From contig NC_084760.1 in the NCBI RefSeq assembly GCF_028858725.1, positions 58,925,367 to 58,989,366 of the forward strand: a DNA stretch of 64,000 nt, written 5' to 3'. Source of the DNA: Colius striatus (lineage: Eukaryota > Chordata > Aves > Coliiformes > Coliidae). Shown one piece after another: positions 24,791-37,918 of this stretch. Made by a program: the position numbers and the translations under genes. Under the pieces are notes generated by a model that was given only the letters and a program-made list of their open reading frames with translations, ran no database searches and was not told the DNA's origin. Each line of letters begins with the position of its first letter. The stretch's first letter is position 1.

Positions 24791-27700
24791 GGTGAGGCAA
24801 GTGTAGCACGGGGATCATAAAAATAAGGAGTGGTTGCTTTGCGCAATGCCCATTTCACCGCATCACAACATTATTCTGTGCTTGGTTTAATTTCATACAC
24901 ACAAATTGTTGGGTTTTTTTTAAATCACAATCTATTGTATTAAGAACCACAGCAGGCAGGGGTAGAAGACTGAATTGCCTCAGAGTTGCTGTGCCTTAAA
25001 GCAGCCGCCATTAGTTCCAAGGACACGCTCTACCAACCAGCGACTGCCAGAGCAGAGCAGGGTTGGCTCGGCCTTTTCAGTAGGGAGAGGCTCCGCTGCA
25101 CCTTGGCACAAACGCGCACAGCCTTGGTATTAGTTTTGAATTGGTTGGCAGGACCTGTAACGCAATGCTCAAACCTGCTGTTGTTTTTTTTTTTCTGCAG
25201 CAACTATAAAAACTTATATATATATATAATTACAAATTTACATTTGTAATTTGTGTCTGCATTCATACAAGTGCATGATTTCTCTGAATTATGATTGCTT
25301 TATGCCATAAGTGAATAAATCAACTTCAGCATAAGTGTAACTTGCATTGCATTTCCTTTTTCCTTTTAAAATAAATAACCCCCTGCAATTGCTTTGCTTG
25401 CATTTAAAGATCTAAAAAGCTCAGTGCCGGGCTATCTGAGGTGTTCTGGAGCATGCAGGTATCAAGATCTGAACCTTCACTTATTTACACCATCATACCC
25501 CTAAATCAGAAAGTGGCAAGCAGTCACAGATGGACGCCGCATTTTTCTGTGCAGCTGTTCCCCAGCACAGAGCTGCCAAACAAGGGCAGCACAGATATCT
25601 TAGCCTGTGATCCCTGTGAAGTTGCTCCCAGCAGAGAAACAAACAGGAAGAACTTCCCGTCACGTTTAAGCAAGATCAGTTTGTCCTTAAGAGTCCTTGA
25701 TGCTTACAGCTGGCCACTTTGCAGAGTTCACAGGTGATTGATACCCACATGTAACTTAAATTTCATTGGCTTGAGTGGATAATTTCATCCAGTAATTTTC
25801 TTAAAGGGGTGGCCTTCTATAGAGTGCCAAACAAGACATTCCAAATTTCCTTCTATGAAATTTTGAGACAAGTCTCAACTTTATAAGCATAGGAAAGCTT
25901 GGCTGACAACACACCAAGCATTACAGAGGTGCCTTTTCCCTTCTTACACCACTGAAGGTCAAGTGCTGCCTTAGTTTTAAGTTCATACAAAGAACTGAGG
26001 CTAGTGGTGGATTTGAATAAAGTCTGCCTCTTCTACAGCTTCTGAGGATGTTTTATCTGTAGGCAGCTTCCTGAGGTGTTTTGGCTAATTTTTTTTTTAA
26101 TTGATAATCTGTAACCAAAATTTCAAAGAATATTTAAAAGTAGACACTAATACTAACAGATAAGCTTTGCATATCAATTAGGAAAAAAAAGAGCAGCTCT
26201 GTTTTGAACTATGTGGATTTTTAAATTTACAGTGCATAGAAATGAGGCCGGGGTTGTCACACGTGCCCAGATTGTTCTCTGTCTCCAAAGGGAACAGGTA
26301 AAAGGAAGGCACAGCTACAGTTCTGCTTAAACAATGCCAAACAGCACTTAACTAGCAGTATGCGCCACGAGCAACGCCCTGGGACAAATTATCTACATGT
26401 ACCTACTCCCAAGCACACAAAACCAAGGACATGAAACCACTGCAAAACTTGGTACCGTGAAAAGATTTCCCTGTACTCCCACTGCAAAGGTACAGCACTT
26501 TCTCTACAGTTCAAGCTGTATCTAAAAGGCAAACATTTGCCTAATTTCTCACATGAGCATAAAAATAAGACTTGTCTCTTTTCACTGCTCACTTCAGAAG
26601 CACATCAGTGTGATACAAGAAAACATCCTGTTAATATACAGCTACCTGCTCGTGCCTTTGGCTTTCTTTAAATGTACGTGTGGTTAATTGTCAAAGATCC
26701 AACCTTTTTCCTTTAAACTGAACCAAGAAAACTAAACATGTAAATACCAAGGTCCTTAGGACCTGGCTATTTCTAAACCTTTAGCTAGTTGGTTGTATGC
26801 AAAATACCCCACTTAGTTATAAAACTTCCTTTAAAGAGTAGCTTAAAAATAACAGAAAAGTAAAAACATTTAAGATATCCTGTGTTTAATGAGTGCTTTA
26901 CAAAGCCCTTTGCCCAAAAACAATATATATTAGGTGCCATAAGAACAAAAATATAAAACTGTTTTTTCTTTGATAATCATCTTAAAACACATTGTAATTA
27001 AAGCACTGTAATTAATACTGCCCTGCTGCTGTGAAAAGAAGAAGGCAGAAACAACATGTAGCCAAAATGGTGTCACCTGCAACTACTTGAAGAAAATCTT
27101 AACTGCAAATGGAGAAGGGGGCCAACATGCCTTGTTGCGGTGGGAGGAGGGGAGATTTAGAATGGCAAAACCCAGAATGAGTTTGTACCACTCAGAGTAA
27201 GAAAGGCTTTTTAAAGTGTATTACAATGAAGGTGGGGAAATGAGCTAGAAAGAAACAAGTTCTATTAATAAATTACTGACAAAACTACCAAAGATACTGA
27301 TTCTCTTCTTCAGTATGTTTCTAATATGACACACTTTAAACATGGAAGTGGATTTAGCATCTTAACTCTAGGCACACTTTTTTTGTTACTGTTTGACAAC
27401 TTCATAGGATCAAACTCTGTCCTGTTACATCAGCATAACACCCGTGTAGTTTTCTTTGATCAAATTATTCCTAACTTACACTGGAGCCAGCTAGACAATT
27501 TTGCCCTACACATGTATTATTGCTGTAAAACTACATTAATGTCACCACTCTCTTTTGCTGGTGTACTTTCTGCCTAAAACAACTTATAGTCAGTAAATGT
27601 TGAGTTTGCAATTAATATTCATGTTCTTAACAAGGTACAGATATGCTTAATTGGAAAGTAAGGGGATTTGTAATCAGCTAGTAACCATGTACCATTTGAG

Positions 27701-28620
27701 GCATATAAGTTTATGTGATAAAAGGAGATATCATTGAAAAAGGAGATTGCAAATCAGTCTGTCTTGCTATGGAATCCAAGTCTCCTTCAAAGAGTTTAAA
27801 TATTTAGATTAAAATGTCCTGCAGTGCCAATACACTTAATGTAATCAGTCACCAGAGCCAAGGAGATCACACATGGTTCTCGTGCTTAGCACACTCTTTG
27901 CAAAGGAATTTCTACAAAGAAAACCCAGCCCTACCATCCTTCATCACTGCTTTAGAGGGTTTGAACATGCAAGTGTTCAACATATGCTTTTGATTCTTCA
28001 CTGCAGAGCAGATTTTATTTCCTTTTAAAAGTTTTCCCAAATAAAAAATTAAAGCACACTGATTTTTGTATTTAATATATGATTATATATTTTACATAGG
28101 TGATGGGTGATTTTTCATGTTCCATGTTCATGGTGATGTGTCAATTATCAGCTGGTAAAAATGCAATCCACTGAGAAGCACTGGCTTGAGGAAATAGTGC
28201 CAGCTGAGGTTACAGACTCAAATTCCCAAGCTGACTTCAATGGCAGTAGATAGATTTTTTTCCTGCTGACACCCAAAGAACCCTCTGGAACCAATGACAG
28301 AGTGTTCAGACAACAAATGCAGTGCCGCAATGAAAATACAACTGTACTTCAGGACTTTTAAAGTAGATTTTTAATGCAGGAGAGTTCCATCCTTTCCTGA
28401 GCATTATCTACAGTACATTTTTTTCAGATGGTTTTCAAACCAAGCAGAAAATGTCTTGGCAGCTCGCTCACCTAATTTCACATTCAAATAAAATGGCAGC
28501 ACTTCCATTGTCCAAGTTGAGTTTCTACAGTTCCATCCAACAGACCAAAAAGACATGAAATGGAAAGTTGTGCATCATATGATGAAATCCAATGCTCATT
28601 AAGCTTCACACTTCACTTAC

Positions 28621-28684
28621 TGCTTCCCTCCACTACATAAAGGACCACATATGTGAAGTGTTCTGCAGCCGTTAATAACCAATG
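28621..28684 (-). CDS. Candidate internal coding exon, unidentified
   Basis: On the minus strand an excellent acceptor (AATTTTTTTTTAATTATTCACAG) precedes a 64-nt segment that ends at a consensus donor (GAAGCA|GTAAGTG). One frame reads HWLLTAAEHFTYVVLYVVEG and is open throughout. A second frame is also open, and the third has a stop. If the first frame is right, the exon starts in phase 0 and ends in phase 1. It lies downstream of the CpG island 2 first exon (53.35 kb, minus strand), but that exon ends in phase 2, so at least one more exon would be needed between them. The splice sites are among the best in the window. The peptide was not recognised, and its short length makes chance occurrence possible. 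Confidence 0.28.
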
Positions 28685-31600
28685 CTGTGAATAATTAAAA
28701 AAAAATTATAGATTACACACTCAGGGCATGATCTCTGTTACTTAACTCTTGATGTCACCCATGCAAGTGATTTACGCTCCACTGGAAGTCCTTGAAAGCA
28801 CCTTTAGAAGGTAAAATCCTCTGCCCTATGTCAGACCTCCACTTAAGGACATAAAGGTGAATCACGCTCTAGAACTGTCTGTTTATTTTCAGTGACAAGA
28901 AACATTGACTACATAAATAGATCACATGCAGATGTCAACATCTGTCAGGTAAGCTCTACCTTTAATGCTTTTATGTTGCTCTCAAAATATCAAAGATGCA
29001 CCATATGGCTTGCACAATGTGGAGTAGTCAGTATTCTGAAATGTACAGTACTGGTATGTAGGAGGTGTTTCAGAGCAGCTTACATATCCTTGAATATCAA
29101 AGATGGGGATGAAGTCACACACGTGTACACAGACACGGACTTGTACACAGAAAGCTAATAACATGTTTGTCAGCCAGCAATTGTGAACATTTCTTGTGGT
29201 CCGATCCTGCAAGCTAATGTAAATGCTATATTCAAAATTTCATAAGATTTTTAATGGGAGGGGAAAAAAACCCAAAAACAAACACATGCCCAATACTATC
29301 AGGAAGCAGCTCGATACATGGCGGAATTTAGCAAGACACACCAATAGGCACAGAAGCAACTGCAAGGACATGGCTACCCTCACAGCTTTCTGAAAGTTGG
29401 CACCTTTTTCCTCACTGCCCTCCATTTAAACAGCTGACTTGCTTCTCATAGGAAAAAGAAAAGAAGAAAAGGGAGAGAGGCTTCTTAAGATCCTCTTTTC
29501 TTGCAAGCTGCTCTGAAATGTATCTGGTGCACTCTGGTGGCTGCTTCAGTAATTCTGAATTCGATGACTGAAATAGGTGAAAGAGTAACTACTTACTGCT
29601 TCTGAGTTTTACTCATACAAAGAATGAGTACATGAATTTATCTAGTTTACTGAGTTTGATTTTTCTTGAAAGCACACCCTGGAGAAACTCAGATCTTGCC
29701 CATCACAGCCCATCTGTTTATCTTACATAAATCACAGAGAGAGCTGAGTGGTTAAGCATCTCATCTCATCTGCTTTATGATTTTGCTCATGGTCAGACAG
29801 CTGCTGGATTTTACCCAGAGGTATATCAGTTTCAATAGTGGTAATTTATCCATTTTTTTTCAATGTGACCTTGCACAACCTCTCTATCAAATCTTGCTTC
29901 CCCTTCCCTATCCATATAGCAGGGCTAATAACAACTATCTATTTATAAGGATTATTCACTGTATGTTCAGTTCAGTGAAAAGTACCAAAAATGCAGCACA
30001 TTATTTTCTGTGACATCACTATATTTACTTTCTTTTCATGTGTGATTTAATAGGGATAAAATGTCATGGATTTCTCCATCTACAAGCACAGGCACAATCT
30101 GAAGTATCTCCACATGAGGTTTAGAACTTTTGGGCAAAGCTTAATATCACAACTGATGTTTCATACCACCTTTGGAAAGAAAAAGTCAGCATGAATGCTG
30201 GGGACTAAAGGATTTTTAATAGTGACTCTGAATACCCCCTTTCTCTTGAACTAGTTTTTATACCATTTTGATTTTATAAGCCATGGCTTCACATATGCCA
30301 GTATGTATGAAAAGACAGTCTATTTTCAAAATATAATGGCCTCTATCCTCCTTAATTCTCCCAGGGCATCACGAAGATGTGGTACCCACCAAAAGCATTC
30401 ACTGCATAGGGAGATAAACTCTTATTAGCGTATGGAAATGAAATAAGATAAAAGAAAATCTCTGGAGCATGATATCTCATGTTCCTGCTAAATCCTGTTT
30501 CCTATTTATGTAAGGCAGCTGTGTAACCCTTTGAAAAGAGTTTTTCTACATTAAACATGCTATGTACTTTTTCTCTCAAGGAGAGATCTTCCATCCTCTC
30601 GGCCATCCTTACTAACTCTTTCTAGATCTGTTCCAAGAGGAAATGATCTTTCTTGAGCATGAGGGCCCTGAACTCTGTAGAGCAACTGGGACCTTCTACA
30701 ACTTCACAAATATTCTCTTACCATATCACAGATATGGTATGGTAGAAAATAATAGCTCTTCTCATGGCTGCTTCTCACATCACTGCTTATAGTCTTTCTA
30801 TGACTGACTTAAACATATGAGTGTGTGATTCAGTTTGAGCAGATTTGCTGACTAGTTTGCTCATCAAAGAACACATGGGAAGCTCATTCTGAAATTTCTT
30901 ATGAGGACAGAGTGGCAGGGAGCATTCACTTTGTTGTTGTGAGGGTGGAATGACAGAAATCCTGGGTTTCTCTCTTCTCTTGGACATTGCAGCCAACACC
31001 CAAATCCACTGGAGAGGCAAGAATTGAGAAGATTCCTGTAACTCATAACTCTACCTCTCTTCTTAAGCCAGGAAGTAGACCCCTATATCCAGCATTTGGA
31101 GTGCAACTGAAAGGATCAACTGACCAGTGGGAGTTCCATCAAGTAAGATGGAGATGGTACTAACAGGTCTGGAGAATGTACTTGAAAATAAATGTATGAT
31201 TTGCTGCTTTAAAAGGCTGGATGTATGCATCACTTAGGTTCACAGTCTCTGTCAGTGACTCCCCTTCTGCTTTAGATCAGATTTGAGTATGGCCTGAGAT
31301 AGCTTTTTCAGCCTACATTTGGCTAGGAAGATGAAACCACGCTCTCCATGTTCACTAAGTCATTCTGAACTTTGACTGGAAGCTCTTTCCTTCATTACCT
31401 TCCTAATTTTGCAGTTGCCTGCAGATTTGATCACAGCTCAATCTGCAGCACAGAAACATCTGGTGAAGTAAAATACACAGCAGCCACAAAGGAGAAGAGA
31501 TTTTTCTGAGTTTAGTCAGTCCAAAAAGCTCATGAAAACCGTGACATAATTCTAAACTGAGCAAGCCAGAGCTATCTAGAAAGGTCACTATGAGCTGAGA

Positions 31601-33817
31601 AGAAATGCTTCAGAACAAAGAAAGAAACAATTGCATGAGTCATGGGCTGTGAGAAAGAAAACCACTTCTCTGTAAGGGCTTTGAAACTTCAAATTAACAC
31701 AAAGCAATATATTCTTAGTTCTTATTGACAAAAATATTCATTTTGCATCATTCCCTTTCTTCTCAAGCAAATCTTAGAAAAGTGTTTCCTTCCCTCACAT
31801 TTTACACACTGCAATCAAATTTAGTAATATGGAATATTTTAAACTGTCTGTATTATTGTTTCCATCCTGAAATGAAACAATCTTCTGAATTCAACATGAA
31901 TTTAAAAAATGGTTCAGATCAACTCGAACTGCATTTTCCAGAAATATAACTAAAATGCAAAAGAAAGGCACCACAACTTTAACTACATGTGAAATCCTGA
32001 CTAGTCTGAGAAATATCATATCAATTGGACAACATAGCTTAAAACTGTGTCTGTAAGAGACAAATCAGAAAGAAGGAAGAGAAGTCTTCACATTCCTGTT
32101 TATCCTGCCTTTTTATCAGCTTGCCAGGCTCGTTTCTGTTATGCCTGCATTCTGTAAAAAATAATCAATTAACACATCGAAATATTTTTCCACATCTTTT
32201 GCATAAATTAGTTTTGACAGCAATGCTTAGCACTTGTAATTTTGAATTAAAATTCAAGGTAAGTGTATGAGATTTGGGATTGTAAAATATTTTCTGGTCA
32301 CATCACTGCAACAAGGATTAGCCAAATTTTGAACAAATAAATTCACAAACATAAACTGTAAGGGGAAAAAAAAATTGGTTTTGATAGCACTTCTGATGCT
32401 TTTTATTTGCTCTTCATTGCTACTCAGAAATAACTCTCATGTAACTCTCCTAAAAACAACTACAAGGAAACTTAATGTGAATCTTGAGCAAAAATTGTAC
32501 AGGAAATAAAAATTTGATTTTTTTCTGACTGAAAGCAGACGGTGAGAAAGTGAAAAAATATTAGGCATACATCAATTATAGCTGTGCTATAGCACCATGT
32601 ATCTAGCAAAAACCATGAAGTTAATGTTTCTAGACTGATACACAGCATGCACACTCTAGTCACAAATGATTTTCAGGAAAATGACTGAATTTAGTAAATC
32701 ACTTGTTGATTTGGTCATCTCTGACTGCAGAGAAATTGCGACAGACAGGTTTGTAGAGCAAAGTTCAGATAGAGCTGCAGAAACACAAGGCAAGAATATA
32801 TTACCACTGCTGTGTATTTTGGAAGCATTTGCTGGTGTTACAGAAAGCTAAACTTGAAAGTTTGCCTACATCAGGATATCATCTGTGTAGTTTCTGTAGA
32901 AAAACCTAATGTTTGCAGTTCACTTGGAAGATATTCACCAAAAAAAAAAAAAAAGGCATTTATGTTATAGTTGTAAGATCTACTTTGGCTTAACATACTA
33001 TTTAATAACTCACGCTACATACAATACTGTTCACCATATGTCCAGCAAAAAAAACCCAACAAAACCAAAGAGAGAAGCTAAAGCATCTTTTAAGTAAGCA
33101 TGTACATGAGGGAAAACAATGTAAATTTACATAAATGTAAACACATACATTACACAGAAATCTATGATCAAGTCTCCTAAAATTTGAATCTATGAAAATC
33201 AATCGTAGCTTTAATTATAGCTTCACTGGGAGAATTCAATATAGTCATGAAAAAAATGAGAATGAGCGTGCAATCAGGCTGTGGAAATGGGCTGGTCTGC
33301 ATGGGAAGAGTACTCAGGGAATGGCTCTGAGCCATACAGCTATCACATCGAAGTGAGCTCTGAGTAAGCAGTCAGAACATGCAGCTGCATGGGGTTTGGT
33401 CTTTGATAAGGAGCCACCTGCAGCCCTTGGCTAGTATCTTGGCACCCGAAAATCAGTGGCACTGGTGCTACTAACTTGCATCAGTAGAAGCATGCATTTT
33501 CCTCAGGGACAGAAAGAAATTCTCAGGATTGAGGAACACCCTTTTACATTTTCATGTATTTGTACTAAATACATAATCAAATTGTCCAGAATACACTATA
33601 ATCTGGTCACTAATATTTTAATCTCAGAATTTACGAGTCCATTTGTCTCCTACCATTGGACAAATATCTAAAATATGAAGGAATCATCAGCTTCTCTTTT
33701 CTATCCTTCCTTGGCAATAAAAGAAAGCACTGTATTATTTCACATACTGCAAACTTATTTGTATGAGAAACAGCCAAAGAGTTAAGGACTGCATTTTGTG
33801 TTAAGGAAAGGTACCAT

Positions 33818-33844
33818 CCCCTCCCCCCCCGCCCCTCCCTGCCC
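33818..33844 (-). other. G-quadruplex motif
   Basis: The plus strand shows C-runs of 4, 8, 4, 3 and 3 separated by single bases or two bases. The minus strand therefore has five G-runs with loops of 1-2 nt, a near-ideal intramolecular G-quadruplex pattern. It sits about 30 bp upstream of a CR1 copy in otherwise AT-rich DNA. Confidence 0.75.
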
Positions 33845-33876
33845 AAGTATTATCTCTTCATCAGTAATTATCCAAG

Positions 33877-34265
33877 TGGGAATTGGGGCTGTTTAGTCTA
33901 GATAAGAGGAGACTGCAGGGGGGCTCTCATTAATATTTACAAATATCTAAATGGTGGATGTAAGGAGGTTGGAACATCTCTTTTTCTCTATTGTATCTAG
34001 TAACGGGACAAGGGGCAATGGGAAAAAGCTGGAACACAAAAAGTTCCATTTAAACATAAGGAAAAACTATTTTACTGTGAGGGTCATGAAGCCCTGGCAC
34101 AGGCTGCCCACGGAGCGTGTGGAGCCTCTTTCTCTGGAGGTTTTGAAAACTCACCTGGATGTGTTCCTGTGTGACTTGATCTAGGTGGACCTGCTTTGGC
34201 AAGGGAGTTGAACTAGATGATCTCTAAAGGTCCCTTCCAACCCCTACCATTCTGTGAGTCTATGC
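33877..34265 (+). mobile_element. CR1 LINE, 5'-truncated 3' end
   Basis: The copy runs from an ELGLFSLDKRRL-like reading (GGGCTGTTTAGTCTAG) through an RGNGKKLEHKKFHLNIRKNY segment and VEPLSLEVLKTHLDVFLCDL to the CR1 3' terminus (ATCTCTAAAGGTCCCTTCCA, then ATTCTGTGAGTCTATG). It is a few tens of bases longer at the 5' side than the copy at 20.2 kb and lacks that copy's A-rich insertion. Stops and frameshifts make it non-coding. It is the longest CR1 3' end here. Confidence 0.93.
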
Positions 34266-37200
34266 ATTTTAACAATCCCTGTATAATCAATAGGCTGCAT
34301 AAACTTTTGCATTTACTTCTTCCAAACTCATTTTCTACCATCTTTAAAATTTAAATATAAGAAGTATGTACTCTCAGTAATTTAAGGTATTTCAAAAATT
34401 CTCATTGAAAGAGACTAATCTTGTATGTGAGTGTATGTGACAACGAAACTTGGTAGAAAATATTACAAAAAAGATACTTCTGATACCATGAGCTCTGATG
34501 CTCTTGAGGGAATTTAGCACATATTTAATTTACTTTGTTTTGGAACATGTTACAGAAGTACATGTGGGGATAACTATCTGTAGGAGCTTTCATCACCTGC
34601 TGGCTCACATACAAAGGCTTCTACTACACACAAGTACCTCCACTACAGGAGAATCTACAATTTTGCCAGAATTCTACACTGTAGTATTAACAAATATAAA
34701 AATACATTCTGGTTATCTTAGCTGGTTAGAATCAAGTAGTAGTCACATGAAAATTATATTGTTTGTGTTTTGTTTTTCTCTGTGCTCATATGTAATCTGG
34801 ATTTAAAAGGACAAGCTACACATTGAAGAACAAATCAGAAGCAAGGCAAAACAGCACGCAGATCACAAGCAAACAAAGCAATACTCAAATATTATCCTTT
34901 TGGGGTTTTTTCCCCCCTCATTGCCTGTATCTGTAAACATGTAATGACCAGCACAAGTCTCAAATTTTTTAATTACCTAATTGATATTACCAAAGATTGT
35001 GTAAGGTTCTATTATTATCAGAACAGAGATGATAAACATTGATAAATGGATAAAAGGCAAATTAATAAATTATATGGTAAATGCCCACATTGTAAGAAAA
35101 CAAATTATCAGATTTCCATATCTGGAATCATCAGTGCTTGTGAAGAAGGTAGCCTTATTTCATTGAGGGTGAAAAAGCTTTGGAAAATGGGTTATAAATG
35201 ACAGGACAGAAGAATATAATAACTTTTACACAGCCAGAGTGTGTGAAGCAAAATGTTGACCCCACCAGAGTAGGAGACTAAACATCTGCTGATTTTCCTG
35301 GGACTACGATTTCAGCCCCAAGCTCCTGTCCCATGAGCACATCAGCTCCAACACTCAGGCACCTTTATGCTCATTTCTGAGGGGATGCAGGAGAGACGGG
35401 CTCCCGTTAGGCCTTCAGTCCCCTTGCTTTGCTGCTGGCCTGCTGCAGCTGGAGCTGGACAGTCCACCAGCTTGCTTGGGCTTGTAAATTCTATTCTGAT
35501 GAATGAATAAATAAATAAATAAGTGATTTGTTTGCTTTCTGGGCTTTGGATTCATCAAACATTTTTAATATCTAAATTGCTTTTTCCTTGTGGGGTTCTT
35601 CATTGTTTGTTTGTTTTTTTCATTGGGGATAATTACAGGACAACCAAATATTTTTGTATTCTGCTGTTTGCATTTATTTAGATCACCACCTGGTTTATTT
35701 TGACATCCTTCTTTGTACTACACAGGTTTTTTATGAAGTAGCAATCTGGTAAAAAATTTAGACCACCATTTCTTTGGGTAAAAAAAAAAATAGATGGAAG
35801 AAGACAACATCAATGTTAAACGCTATGAGGATTCATGTACTATTCTTCTTCCCAGTGCTTCCATCAAAATGATAGATTACCAAGGTGTCAGCTGTCTCTC
35901 CCCTTCATGTTCAGGGAAGACTTTCACAGTTCAAGCTGGGCACTTGTCAACAGTACCCAATTTTGGAACAATTCCTAAAAGAATTCTAAGAATTACAGAA
36001 TGGTGGCTTTCTCACTAGGGCCTTCTACACTTTCATTTTGCAAACTGGACTCTTCCAGGATGTGCAAAGAAAATATAAGATATGGTATAGATACATTTTA
36101 TCAATATAAAGAGTACTTGTAACATTTAATACCTGCTCAAGTATTTAGGTAGCTGTAGCACTATAAAGTGCTTTTTTACTGTAGCTTCAGTCAGGCTTTT
36201 ACTAGTATATCTATTGTTCATTAAAAAAAAATCACATTTCTCACTGAAAATAGGCTGGTTTTCAAGAGTTCAAGAAGCCCACAAATCACTCATAGAAATT
36301 ATGAAAATTAATCTCCATCGACTGAATCTTCAGCTATCTTAGTTTCAGTTTTACCAAAGCAGCAGCACAAAGACCACATGTCTATGCTGTTTCTGTGGCT
36401 CCTGGCCATGAACGTTAACAGTTAAGGGGAGAAAGCTAGATGTCTGCCAAAATCATTCTTTATTCTTTTCCTAGCCTGGTAGTTTCTTCCCTTCACTTGC
36501 TTTGGGGTATCACTAAAAATTAAGACAAAATTGCTATAAAAGATTATTGTTACAATAAGAGCAGATGTTCATAGCAGCAGACTTCAAGATGAAGAATTTT
36601 TTTCTTAGTCCCAGTTTGAGAGTCATCTATTTGTGGAAACATCAGGTTCTGCAACATTATCTATGCAAAATGCGTTTCATTACAGTAATCACAGGAAGAT
36701 ATTTTCACAAGGAATCAGAACAATGTATAATGTGTGCTGTAATGTTATGCAGGAATATATATTACAATATATAACCATAATAGTTTGAAATATCTTCAGT
36801 GCTGCCTGAAATACTTGTTACATAGGCTAAACTGGAATGTTGTTTCTCCCCATGGCGCAAGTACATCCGTTTTTATCTGCCAACAAGCTATGAAATGGTA
36901 ATAACTTTAGGACATTGCCATATCCTGCTACCACAAATGCCTGCTTCCAAGGGCTTCAAGTATCCTGCTTTAGTCAGTAGAATTCCCTAGCATTAACTAT
37001 TCCATTCAGAATGTTGTATTTCAGTCAACCTAATTTCTCACTCCTTTGACTGCAGATAAGTACTTTAATGAAAAGCAAGGCTAATATTTTAAAATAAAGG
37101 TTCAACACAGTTGCTGTGTAAGACAAAAATTTCAAAGCATAAGGATCCAATATGTGTATTTTATTTTGTATTATTCACATTTAGAGACAGAAGGTACAGA

Positions 37201-37918
37201 AGTGTTGGATGTATGATGATATACCATCCTTAAATTATAGTCATATGGTCAAATACAGAATACTGAGAAATCTATCAATGGCATTTTCTATAATATACTT
37301 GGTGTATGTCAGAAAGCCTTTTAAACCATAAAAGTACATGACACAACTGCTCTTTGGCATAACATACTCTTACTGAAGTAAACAATGTGCTTTAATAACA
37401 TATATTGGTTTAAACTGTACAGTCAGATCAGGCTTTCTGTTAAGAGGCTGACTGCTCCAACATCCAAACAAACTACAATGAACTATATTTATATTTGTGA
37501 ACTATATTAAATAGCATTTCTAATTCAAGGCTTGGTTGGATATACCTTGCCCATACAGGTAAACCTAGTGATTTCATTGCTGGTCACTATAATTATAGGA
37601 TCAATTTAAAAAAAAAAAAAAAAAAAAAAAAATCACAACAAAAAACACAAAATCCCCAAAGACTGCAAGAGAAGGTGATCTGCAGGGGAAGACTGAAACA
37701 TAAATCAGCAAGATGCAAACTTTAAAGGGGAAAAAAAAAAAAAGTTATATCAATGGATCATTCACTAATTCTAATTCTTCCAGTACTAGAACTAAGCAGA
37801 ATTAACTATAGCTACAATGAAAAAAAATTATTCAAAACAAAGTGGTGGCATTTCATGTAATGTGGCATTATGCAGCAGAATTGCTTGCCAAAGTACAGTG
37901 GGGAAGCTAAGAGCTTTC
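34266..37918. other. AT-rich DNA with simple repeats
   Basis: Contents are a GC-richer block near 35.28-35.48 kb of unknown origin, a short (GAATAAAT)-type repeat at about 35.50 kb, a 25-base poly(A) at 37608-37632 and a second A-run at 37729-37744. No exon or known interspersed repeat was recognised. Confidence 0.55.
37608..37632 (+). repeat. Poly(A) run, 25 bases
   Basis: This is an uninterrupted A-run followed by A-rich sequence (CACAACAAAAAACACAAAA). The DNA upstream shows no recognisable retroposed gene and no AATAAA at the proper distance. It is listed as a simple repeat and not as a processed pseudogene tail. Confidence 0.9.

Larger units (their letters stand above)
24791..33876. other. 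Intergenic or intronic DNA, one exon candidate
   Basis: AT-rich DNA with a short (TA)n run near 25.22 kb, a poly(T) stretch ending in a plus-strand acceptor-like CTGCAG at 25.20 kb, a 15-base poly(A) at 32.94 kb and a G-quadruplex-like run at 33.82 kb. The only well-formed exon candidate is on the minus strand at 28621-28684. No repeat family was recognised between 25 and 33.8 kb. Confidence 0.5.

Noticed and set aside
31380..31450. Minus-strand exon with acceptor TTTCTGTGCTGCAG and donor GGAAG|GTAATG
   Set aside because: Stops occur in all frames.
34498..34806. 102-codon plus-strand frame
   Set aside because: No splice sites or upstream promoter, ordinary AT-rich intron composition and no recognisable motif.
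37560..37640. Processed pseudogene ending in the 25-base poly(A)
   Set aside because: No gene-like sequence and no poly(A) signal precede the run, and no target-site duplication was seen.
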